NCBI GenBank assembly: GCA_958298945.1
Contig: OY282610.1
Coordinates: 53,637,667 to 53,701,666 of the forward strand
Reading direction: 5' to 3'
Source of the DNA: Atherix ibis
Lineage: Eukaryota; Arthropoda; Insecta; Diptera; Athericidae
DNA length: 64,000 bases
Made by a program: the position numbers and the translations under genes. This document shows positions 51,287 through 62,284 of the stretch, piece after piece; within the stretch, counting starts at the first letter, position 1, and each line of letters opens with the position of its first letter. The notes under the pieces are model-generated. The model did no database searches, had not been told where the DNA came from, and was given only the letters and a program-made list of their open reading frames with translations.

Positions 51287-53092
51287 TTGCCTGAAAGTGC
51301 ACAATCATACCCCAAACAAACATCTCCAAAAAACCACCATTTTCATAGAGAAAAACAAATTTTAAGAGAAAGTGGACTCAGTGTAATAATTGTTGCCTCC
51401 TATTTTTTGAGAAAACTGGGTGCCTGGTGTAAAAATTGGATTTTCGTGAATATTGTCACAAATTTTCGAATTTTTGTGGTTTTTTGCATATCTTTAGGTG
51501 GTCAATTTATTTTGCTTTCAGTAAATAAAAAATTTAATTTTAGGCAATTTTTTTTTAATAGTGCTCACAAAAATTTATTCTGAAAGGATATTCCTTTTTC
51601 GATCAGGATAATATGGATCTAGAAGGCTATGTTAAAGTGTATGTAATGAAACCATGAAAGAAATTGCCATTTTTATCCAAAAAAGCAAACTTTATTTTTA
51701 AAAAAATACAGCGAACTTTAGGTATTTTTTTTTAAAACGCCTGGAAAAAATTTTCCTGTAAGGACTTTTTTAGTCCGATCAGGATAATAAGAATAATTAT
51801 TAGTTTCACATATGTATGCGCATTAACATCATTAAACAAATTTTCGAAAAAATTTCCTTTTTCATAGAAAAATAGAAATTTAAAAAAAAATTTAATGATC
51901 TTTTGGCAAATTTTTCTCAAAACTCCCACCGAAATTTATCGTGACATGTCATTTTCCTTCCAATCATTATATTAAGAGTCATAGAAGGTTTGTCTGAAAG
52001 TGTGCAATGACACCACAAAATAAATTCTAAAAAACCTTAATTTTTATACAAAAAAAACGAATTTTAATAAAGAAAACAATTAATTTTATGAATTTTTTCT
52101 CAAAATCACCAACAAAAATTTATCCAGAAAAAATATTCTCATTCCAATCGAGAAAATATGTATTGGAGAAGCTTTGCCTAAAAGTACGCAATGACACCAT
52201 AAAAACAATTCTAAAAACCTTAATTTGTATACAAAAAAAAAACGAATTTTAAGAAAGAAAACTATAAATTTTATGAATTTTTTCTCAAAATCACCAACAA
52301 AAATTTATCCAGAAAGGATATTCTCATTCCAATCGAGAAAATATGTATTGGAGAAGCTTTGCCTGAAAGTACGCAATGACACCATAAAAACAATTCTAAA
52401 AACCTTAATTTGTATACAAAAAAAAACGAATTTTAGGAAAGAAAACTATAAATTTTATGAATTTTTTCTCAAAATCACCAACAAAAATTTATCCAGAAAG
52501 GATATTCTCATTCCAATCGAGAAAATATGCATTGGAGAAGCTTTGCCTAAAAGTACGCAATGACACCATAAAAACCGTTCTAAAAACCTTAATTTTTATA
52601 CAAAAAAAACGAATTTTAATAAAGAAAACAATTAATTTTATGAATTTTTTCTCAAAATCACCAACAAAAATTTATCCAGGAAGGATATTCTCATTCCAAT
52701 CGAGAAAATATGTATTGGAGAAGCTTTGCCTAAAAGTACGCAATGACACCATAAAAACCGTTCTAAAAACCTTAATTTTTATACGAAAAAAAACGAATTT
52801 TAAGAAAGAAAACCATAAATTTTATGAATTTTTTCTCAAAATCACCAACAAAAATTTATCCAGAAATGATATTCTCATTCCAATCGAGAAAATATGCATT
52901 GGAGAAGCTTTGCCTGAAAGTACGCAATGACACCATAAAAACAATTCTAAAAACCTTAATTTTTATACAAAAAAAATGAATTTTAAGAAAGAAAACCATA
53001 AATTTTATGAATTTTTTCTCAAAACCACCAACAAAAATTTATCCAGAAAGAATTTTCTCATTCCAATGAGAATAATATGAATTGGAGAAGCT
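51287..53092 (+). repeat. HOR copy 32: D-X-E-F-G-AABBC (1806 bp)
   Basis: Five classic monomers. The second B is a variant with 'atccaggaagg' and 'tgtattgg' combined with B-type 'cctaaaag' and 'atacgaaaaaaaacg'. That variant recurs in copies 33, 34 and 35. Confidence 0.95.
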
Positions 53093-54899
53093 TTGCCTAA
53101 AAGTGCGCAATCATACCCCAAACAAACATCTCCAAAAAACCACCATTTTCATAGAAAAAAACAAATTTTAAGAGAAAGTGGACTCAGTGTAATAATTGTT
53201 GCCTCCTATTTTTTGAGAAAACTGGGTGCCTGGTGTAAAAATTGGATTTTCGTGAATATTGTCACAAATTTTCGAATTTTTGTGGTTTTTTGCATATCTT
53301 TAGGTGGTCAATTTATTTTGCTTTCAGTAAATAAAAAATTTAATTTTAGGCAATTTTTTTTTAATAGTGCTCACAAAAATTTATTCTGAAAGGATATTCC
53401 TTTTTCGATCAGGATAATATGGATCTAGAAGGCTATGTTAAAGTGTATGTAATGAAACCATGAAACAAATTGCCATTTTTATCCAAAAAAGCAAACTTTA
53501 TTTTTAAAAAAATACAGCGAACTTTAGGTATTTTTTTTTAAAACGCCTGGAAAAAATTTTCCTGTAAGGACTTTTTTAGTCCGATCAGGATAATAAGAAT
53601 AATTATTAGTTTCACATATGTATGCGCATTAACATCATTAAACAAATTTTCGAAAAAATTTCCTTTTTCATAGAAAAATAGAAATTTAAAAAAAAATTTA
53701 ATGATCTTTTGGCAAATTTTTCTCAAAACTCCCACCGAAATTTATCGTGACATGTCATTTTCCTTCCAATCATTATATTAAGAGTCATAGAAGGTTTGTC
53801 TGAAAGTGTGCAATGACACCACAAAATAAATTCTAAAAAACCTTAATTTTTATACAAAAAAAACGAATTTTAATAAAGAAAACAATTAATTTTATGAATT
53901 TTTTCTCAAAATCACCAACAAAAATTTATCCAGAAAGGATATTCTCATTCCAATCGAGAAAATATGTATTAGAGAAGCTTTGCCTGAAAGTACGCAATGA
54001 CACCATAAAAACAATTCTAAAAACCTTAATTTGTATACAAAAAAAAAACGAATTTTAAGAAAGAAAACTATAAATTTTATGAATTTTTTCTCAAAATCAC
54101 CAACAAAAATTTATCCAGAAAGGATATTCTCATTCCAATCGAGAAAATATGTATTGGAGAAGCTTTGCCTGAAAGTACGCAATGACACCATAAAAACAAT
54201 TCTAAAAACCTTAATTTGTATACAAAAAAAGAACGAATTTTAGGAAAGAAAACTTTAAATTTTATGAATTTTTTCTCAAAATCACCAACAAAAATTTATC
54301 CAGAAAGGATATTCTCATTCCAATCGAGAAAATATGCATTGGAGAAGCTTTGCCTAAAAGTACGCAATGACACCATAAAAACCGTCCTAAAAACCTTAAT
54401 TTTTATACAAAAAAAACGAATTTTAATAAAGAAAACAATTAATTTTATGAATTTTTTCTCAAAATCACCAACAAAAATTTATCCAGGAAGGATATTCTCA
54501 TTCCAATCGAGAAAATATGTATTGGAGAAGCTTTGCCTAAAAGTACGCAATGACACCATAAAAACCGTTCTAAAAACCTTAATTTTTATACGAAAAAAAA
54601 CGAATTTTAAGAAAGAAAACCATAAATTTTATGAATTTTTTCTCAAAATCACCAACAAAAATTTATCCAGAAATGATATTCTCATTCCAATCGAGAAAAT
54701 ATGCATTGGAGAAGCTTTGCCTAAAAGTACGCAATGACACCATAAAAACAATTCTAAAAACCTTAATTTTTATACAAAAAAAATGAATTTTAAGAAAGAA
54801 AACCATAAATTTTATGAATTTTTTCTCAAAACCACCAACAAAAATTTATCCAGAAAGAATTTTCTCATTCCAATGAGAATAATATGAATTGGAGAAGCT
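53093..54899 (+). repeat. HOR copy 33: D-X-E-F-G-AABBC (1807 bp)
   Basis: Five classic monomers. D has 'cctaaaagtgcgcaatc' and 'catagaaaaaaac', both repeated exactly in copy 35, 3,981 bp downstream. Confidence 0.95.
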
Positions 54900-57073
54900 T
54901 TGCCTGAAAGTGCACAATCATACCCCAAACAAACATCTCCAAAAAACCACCATTTTCATAGAGAAAAACAAATTTTAAGAGAAAGTGGACTCAGTGTAAT
55001 AATTGTTGCCTCCTATTTTTTGAGAAAACTGGGTGCCTGGTGTAAAAATTGGATTTTCGTGAATATTGTCACAAATTTTCGAGTTTTTGTAGTTTTTTGC
55101 ATATCTTTAGGTGGTCAATTTATTTTGCTTTCAGTAAATAAAAAATTTAATTTTAGGCAATTTTTTTCTAATAGTGCTCACAAAAATTTATTCTGAAAGG
55201 ATATTCCTTTTTCGATCAGGATAATATGGATCTAGAAGGCTATGTTAAAGTGTATGTAATGAAACCATGAAACAAATTGTCATTTTTATCCAAAAAAGCA
55301 AACTTTATTTTTAAAAAAATACAGCGAACTTTAGGTATTTTTTTTTAAAACGCCTGGAAAAAATTTTCCTGTAAGGACTTTTTTAGTCCGATCAGGATAA
55401 TAAGAATAATTATTAGTTTCACATATGTATGCGCATTAACATCATTAAACAAATTTTCGAAAAAATTTCCTTTTTCATAGAAAAATAGAAATTTAAAAAA
55501 AAATTTAATGATCTTTTGGCAAATTTTTCTCAAAACTCCCACCGAAATTTATCGTGACATGTCATTTTCCTTCCAATCATTATATTAAGAGTCATAGAAG
55601 GTTTGCCTGAAAGTGTGCAATGACACCACAAAATAAATTCTAAAAAACCTTAATTTTTATACAAAAAAAATGAATTTTAATAAAGAAAACAATTAATTTT
55701 ATGAATTTTTTCTCAAAATCACCAACAACAATTTATCCAGAAAGGATATTCTCATTCCAATCGAGAAAATATGTAATGGAGAAGCTTTGCCTGAAAGTAC
55801 GCAATGACACCATAAAAACAATTCTAAAAACCTTAATTTGTATACAAAAAAAAACGAATTTTAAGAAAGAAAACTATAAATTTTATGAATTTTTTCTCAA
55901 AATCACCAACAAAAATTTATCCAGAAAGGATATTCTCATTCCAATCGAGAAAATATGTATTGGAGAAGCTTTGCCTGAAAGTACGCAATGACACCATAAA
56001 AACAATTCCAAAAACCTTAATTTGTATACAAAAAAAAAACGAATTTTAGGAAAGAAAACTATAAATTTTATGAATTTTTTCTCAAAATCACCAACAAAAA
56101 TTTATCCAGAAAGGATATTCTCATTCCAATCGAAAAAATATGCATTGGAGAAGCTTTGCCTAAAAGTACGCAATGACACCATAAAAACCGTTCTAAAAAC
56201 CTTAAATTTTATACAAAAAAAACGAATTTTAAGAAAGAAAACCATAAATTTTATGAATTTTTTCTCAAAATCACCAACAAAAATTTATCCAGAAAGGATA
56301 TTCTCATTCCAATCGAGAAAATATGTATTGGAGAAGCTTTGCCTGAAAGTACGCAATGACACCATAAAAACAATTCTAAAAACCTTAATTTATATACAAA
56401 AAAAAAACGAATTTTAGGAAAGAAAACTATAAATTTTATGAATTTTTTCTCAAAATCACCAACAAAAATTTATCCAGAAAGGATATTCTCATTCCAATCG
56501 AGAAAATATGCATTGGAGAAGCTTTGCCTAAAAGTACGCAATGACACCATAAAAACCGTTCTAAAAACCTTAATTTTTATACAAAAAAAACGAATTTTAA
56601 TAAAGAAAACAATTAATTTTATGAATTTTTTCTCAAAATCACCAACAAAAATTTATCCAGGAAGGATATTCTCATTCCAATCGAGAAAATATGTATTGGA
56701 GAAGCTTTGCCTAAAAGTACGCAATGACATTATAAAAACCGTTCTAAAAACCTTAATTTTTATACGAAAAAAAACGAATTTTAAGAAAGAAAACCATAAA
56801 TTTTATGAATTTTTTCTCAAAATCACCAACAAAAATTTATCCAGAAATGATATTCTCATTCCAATCGAGAAAATATGCATTGGAGAAGCTTTGCCTGAAA
56901 GTACGCAATGACACCATAAAAACAATTCTAAAAACCTTAATTTTTATACAAAAAAAATGAATTTTAAGAAAGAAAACCATAAATTTTATGAATTTTTTCT
57001 CAAAACCACCAACAAAAATTTATCCAGAAAGAATTTTCTCATTCCAATGAGAATAATATGAATTGGAGAAGCT
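54900..57073 (+). repeat. HOR copy 34: D-X-E-F-G-AABABBC (2174 bp)
   Basis: Seven classic monomers. Rare marks shared with copy 36 are 'cgagtttttgtagtt' and 'tttttttctaatag' in X, 'aaattgtcattttt' in E, 'atgtaatgg' in the first A and 'ccttaaattttatac' in the first B. Confidence 0.95.
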
Positions 57074-58879
57074 TTGCCTAAAAGTGCGCAATCATACCCC
57101 AAACAAACATCTCCAAAAAACCACCATTTTCATAGAAAAAAACAAATTTTAAGAGAAAGTGGACTCAGTGTAATAATTGTTGCCTCCTATTTTTTGAGAA
57201 AACTGGGTGCCTGGTGTAAAAATTGGATTTTCGTGAATATTGTCACAAATTTTCGAATTTTTGTGGTTTTTTGCATATCTTTAGGTGGTCAATTTATTTT
57301 GCTTTCAGTAAATAAAAAATTTAATTTTAGGCAATTTTTTTTTAATAGTGCTCACAAAAATTTATTCTGATAGGATATTCCTTTTTCGATCAGGATAATA
57401 TGGATCTAGAAGGCTATGTTAAAGTGTATGTAATGAAACCATGAAACAAATTGCCATTTTTATCCAAAAAAGCAAACTTTATTTTTTAAAAAATACAGCG
57501 AACTTTAGGTATTTTTTTTTAAAACGCCTGGAAAAATTTTTCCTGTAAGGACTTTTTTAGTCCGATCAGGATAATAAGAATAATTATTAGTTTCACAAAT
57601 GTATGCGCATTAACATCATTAAACAAATTTTCGAAAAAATTTCCTTTTTCATAGAAAAATAGAAATTTAAAAAAAAATTTAATGATCTTTTGGCAAATTT
57701 TTCTCAAAACTCCCACCGAAATTTATCGTGACATGTCATTTTCCTTCCAATCATTATATTAAGAGTCATAGAAGGTTTGCCTGAAAGTGTGCAATGACAC
57801 CACAAAATAAATTCTAAAAAACCTTAATTTTTATACAAAAAAAACGAATTTTAATAAAGAAAACAATTAATTTTATGAATTTTTTCTCAAAATCACCAAC
57901 AAAAATTTATCCAGAAAGGATATTCTCATTCCAATCGAGAAAATATGTATTGGAGAAGCTTTGCCTGAAAGTACGCAATGACACCATAAAAACAATTCTA
58001 AAAACCTTAATTTGTATACAAAAAAAAAACGAATTTTAAGAAAGAAAACTATAAATTTTATGAATTTTTTCTCAAAATCACCAACAAAAATTTATCCAGA
58101 AAGGATATTCTCATTCCAATCGAGAAAATATGTATTGGAGAAGTTTTGCCTGAAAGTACGCAATGACACCATAAAAACAATTCTAAAAACCTTAATTTGT
58201 ATACAAAAAAAAACGAATTTTAGGAAAGAAAACTATAAATTTTATGAATTTTTTCTCAAAATCACCAACAAAAATTTATCCAGAAAGGATATTCTCATTC
58301 CAATCGAGAAAATATGCATTGGAGAAGCTTTGCCTAAAAGTACGCAATGACACCATAAAAACCGTCCTAAAACCCTTAATTTTTATACAAAAAAAACGAA
58401 TTTTAATAAAGAAAACAATTAATTTTATGAATTTTTTCTCAAAATCACCAACAAAAATTTATCCAGGAAGGATATTCTCATTCCAATCGAGAAAATATGT
58501 ATTGGAGAAGCTTTGCCTAAAAGTACGCAATGACACCATAAAAACCGTTCTAAAAACCTTAATTTTTATACGAAAAAAAACGAATTTTAAGAAAGAAAAC
58601 CATACATTTTATGAATTTTTTCTCAAAATCACCAACAAAAATTTATCCAGAAATGATATTCTCATTCCAATCGAGAAAATATGCATTGGAGAAGCTTTGC
58701 CTAAAAGTACGCAATGACACCATAAAAACAATTCTAAAAACCTTAATTTTTATACAAAAAAAATGAATTTTAAGAAAGAAAACCATAAATTTTATGAATT
58801 TTTTCTCAAAACCACCAACAAAAATTTATCCAGAAAGAATTTTCTCATTCCAATGAGAATAATATGAATTGGAGAAGCT
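57074..58879 (+). repeat. HOR copy 35: D-X-E-F-G-AABBC (1806 bp)
   Basis: Duplicate of copy 33 in D. E starts with 'ctgataggatattcc' and F has 'cacaaatgtatgcgc' (near 57595); both are shared with copy 37, 3.8 kb downstream. Confidence 0.95.
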
Positions 58880-60869
58880 TTGCCTGAAAGTGCACAATCA
58901 TACCCCAAACAAACATCTCCAAAAAACCACCATTTTCATAGAGAAAAACAAATTTTAAGAGAAAGTGGACTCAGTGTAATAATTGTTGCCTCCTATTTTT
59001 TGAGAAAACTGGGTGCCTGGTGTAAAAATTGGATTTTCGTGAATATTGTCACAAATTTTCGAGTTTTTGTAGTTTTTTGCATATCTTTAGGTGGTCAATT
59101 TATTTTGCTTTCAGTAAATAAAAAATTTAATTTTAGGCAATTTTTTTCTAATAGTGCTCACAAAAATTTATTCTGAAAGGATATTCCTTTTTCGATCAGG
59201 ATAATATGGATCTAGAAGGCTATGTTAAAGTGTATGTAATGAAACCATGAAACAAATTGTCATTTTTATCCAAAAAAGCAAACTTTATTTTTAAAAAAAT
59301 ACAGCGAACTTTAGGTATTTTTTTTTAAAACGCCTGGAAAAAATTTTCCTGTAAGGACTTTTTTAGTCCGATCAGGATAATAAGAATAATTATTAGTTTC
59401 ACATATGTATGCGCATTAACATCATTAAACAAATTTTCGAAAAAATTTCCTTTTTCATAGAAAAATAGAAATTTAAAAAAAAATTTAATGATCTTTTGGC
59501 AAATTTTTCTCAAAACTCCCACCGAAATTTATCGTGACATGTCATTTTCCTTCCAATCATTATATTAAGAGTCATAGAAGGTTTGCCTGAAAGTGTGCAA
59601 TGACACCACAAAATAAATTCTAAAAAACCTTAATTTTTATACAAAAAAAATGAATTTTAATAAAGAAAACAATTAATTTTATGAATTTTTTCTCAAAATC
59701 ACCAACAAAAATTTATCCAGAAAGGATATTCTCATTTCAATCGAGAAAATATGTAATGGAGAAGCTTTGCCTGAAAGTACGCAATGACACCATAAAAACA
59801 ATTCTAAAAACCTTAATTTGTATACAAAAAAAAACGAATTTTAAGAAAGAAAACTATAAATTTTATGAATTTTTTCTCAAAATCACCAACAAAAATTTAT
59901 CCAGAAAGGATATTCTCATTCCAATCGAGAAAATATGTATTGGAGAAGCTTTGCCTGAAAGTACGCAATGACACCATAAAAACAATTCCAAAAACCTTAA
60001 TTTGTATACAAAAAAAAACGAATTTTAGGAAAGAAAACTATAAATTTTATGAATTTTTTCTCAAAATCACCAACAAAAATTTATCCAGAAAGGATATTCT
60101 CATTCCAATCGAAAAAATATGCATTGGAGAAGCTTTGCCTAAAAGTACGCAATGACACCATAAAAACCGTTCTAAAAACCTTAAATTTTATACAAAAAAA
60201 AACGAATTTTAAGAAAGAAAACCATAAATTTTATGAATTTTTTCTCAAAATCACCAACAAAAATTTATCCAGAAATGATATTCTCATTCCAATCGAGAAA
60301 ATATGCATTGGAGAAGCTTTGCCTGAAAGTACGCAATGACACCATAAAAACAATTCTAAAAACCTTAATTTGTATACAAAAAAAAACGAATTTTAAGAAA
60401 GAAAACTATAAATTTTATGAATTTTTTCTCAAAATCACCAACAAAAATTTATCCAGAAAGGATATTCTCTTTCCAATCGAGAAAATATGTATTGGAGAAG
60501 CTTTGCCTGAAAGTACGCAATGACACCATAAAAACAATTCTAAAAACCTTAATTTGTATACAAAAAAAAATGAATTTTAGGAAAGAAAACTATAAATTTT
60601 ATGAATTTTTTCTCAAAATCACCAACAAAAATTTATCCAGAAAGGATATTCTCATTCCAATCTAGAAAATATGCATTGGAGAAGCTTTGCCTAAAAGTAC
60701 GCAATGACACCATAAAAACCGTTCTAAAAACCTTAAATTTTATACAAAAAAAACGAATTTTAAGAAAGAAAACCATAAATTTTATGAATTTTTTCTCAAA
60801 ATCACCAACAAAAATTTATCCAGAAATGATATTCTCATTCCAATCGAGAAAATATGCATTGGAGAAGCT
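58880..60869 (+). repeat. HOR copy 36: D-X-E-F-G-AABCAB then C/D chimera (1990 bp)
   Basis: Six classic monomers plus a chimeric monomer (anchor about 60808) whose front is C ('gaaatgat', 'tgcattgg') and whose rear is D ('caatcatacccc'). It shares rare X, E, A and B marks with copy 34, 3,980 bp upstream. Confidence 0.94.
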
Positions 60870-60889
60870 TTGCCTGAAAGTACGCAATC
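60808..60889 (+). repeat. C/D chimeric monomer
   Basis: The front carries C diagnostics ('gaaatgat', 'tcgagaaaatatgcattgg', 'gtacg'). After 'caat' at 60885-60888 the sequence is D ('catacccc'). The junction sits at equivalent positions of the two monomers, as expected from homologous unequal crossing over that removed exactly one monomer. Confidence 0.85.
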
Positions 60890-62284
60890 ATACCCCAAAC
60901 AAACATCTCCAAAAAACCACCATTTTCATAGAGAAAAACAAATTTTAAGAGAAAGTGGACTCAGTGTAATAATTGTTGCCTCCTATTTTTTGAGAAAACT
61001 GGGTGCCTGGTGTAAAAATTGGATTTTCGTGAATATTGTCACAAATTTTCGAATTTTTGTGGTTTTTTGCATATCTTTAGGTGGTCAATTTATTTTGCTT
61101 TCAGTAAATAAAAAATTTAATTTTAGGCAATTTTTTTTTAATAGTGCTCACAAAAATTTATTCTGATAGGATATTCCTTTTTCGATCAGGATAATATGGA
61201 TCTAGAAGGCTATGTTAAAGTGTATGTAATGAAACCATGAAACAAATTGCCATTTTTATCCAAAAAAGCAAACTTTATTTTTTTAAAAATACAGCGAACT
61301 TTAGGTATTTTTTTTTAAAACGCCTGGAAAAAATTTTCCTGTAAGGACTTTTTTAGTCCGATCAGGATAATAAGAATAATTATTAGTTTCACAAATGTAT
61401 GCGCATTAACATCATTAAACAAATTTTCGAAAAAATTTCCTTTTTCATAGAAAAATAGAAATTTAAAAAAAAATTTAATGATCTTTTGGCAAATTTTTCT
61501 CAAAACTCCCACCGAAATTTATCGTGACATGTCATTTTCCTTCCAATCATTATATTAAGAGTCATAGAAGGTTTGCCTGAAAGTGTGCAATGACACCACA
61601 AAATAAATTCTAAAAAACCTTAATTTTTATACAAAAAAAAACGAATTTTAATAAAGAAAACAATTAATTTTATGAATTTTTTCTCAAAATCACCAACAAA
61701 AATTTATCCAGAAAGGATATTCTCATTCCAATCGAGAAAATATGTATTGGAGAAGCTTTGCCTGAAAGTACGCAATGACACCATAAAAACAATTCTAAAA
61801 ACCTTAATTTGTATACAAAAAAAAAACGAATTTATGAATTTTTTCTCAAAATCACCAACAAAAATTTATCCAGAAAGGATATTCTCATTCCAATCGAGAA
61901 AATATGCATTGGAGAAGCTTTGCCTAAAAGTACGCAATGACACCATAAAAACCGTTCTAAAAACCTTAATTTTTATACAAAAAAAACGAATTTTAAGAAA
62001 GAAAACCATAAATTTTATGAATTTTTTCTCAAAATCACCAACAAAAATTTATCCAGAAATGATATTCTCATTCCAATCGAGAAAATATGCATTGGAGAAG
62101 CTTTGTCTGAAAGTACGCAATGACACCATAAAAACAATTCTAAAAACCTTAATTTTTATACAAAAAAAATGAATTTTAAGAAAGAAAACCATAAATTTTA
62201 TGAATTTTTTCTCAAACCACCAATAAAAATTTATCCAGAAAGAATTTTCTCATTCCAATGAGAATAATATGAATTGGAGAAGCT
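60870..62284 (+). repeat. HOR copy 37: D-X-E-F-G-ABC with 22-23 bp deletion (1415 bp)
   Basis: Begins in the C/D chimera. Three classic monomers. The A to B linker is shortened at about 61829-61833. Shares 'ctgataggatattcc' and 'cacaaatgtatgcgc' with copy 35. The following D has small losses ('ctcaaaccacc') near 62211. Confidence 0.94.
61829..61833 (+). other. 22-23 bp linker deletion between A and B (copy 37)
   Basis: 'cgaattt' runs directly into 'atgaatttttt'; the 'aagaaagaaaactata' linker is missing. The distance between equivalent ATG triplets is 162 (61672 to 61834) instead of 184. Repeated 'aattt' at both ends allows slippage or end joining. Confidence 0.85.
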
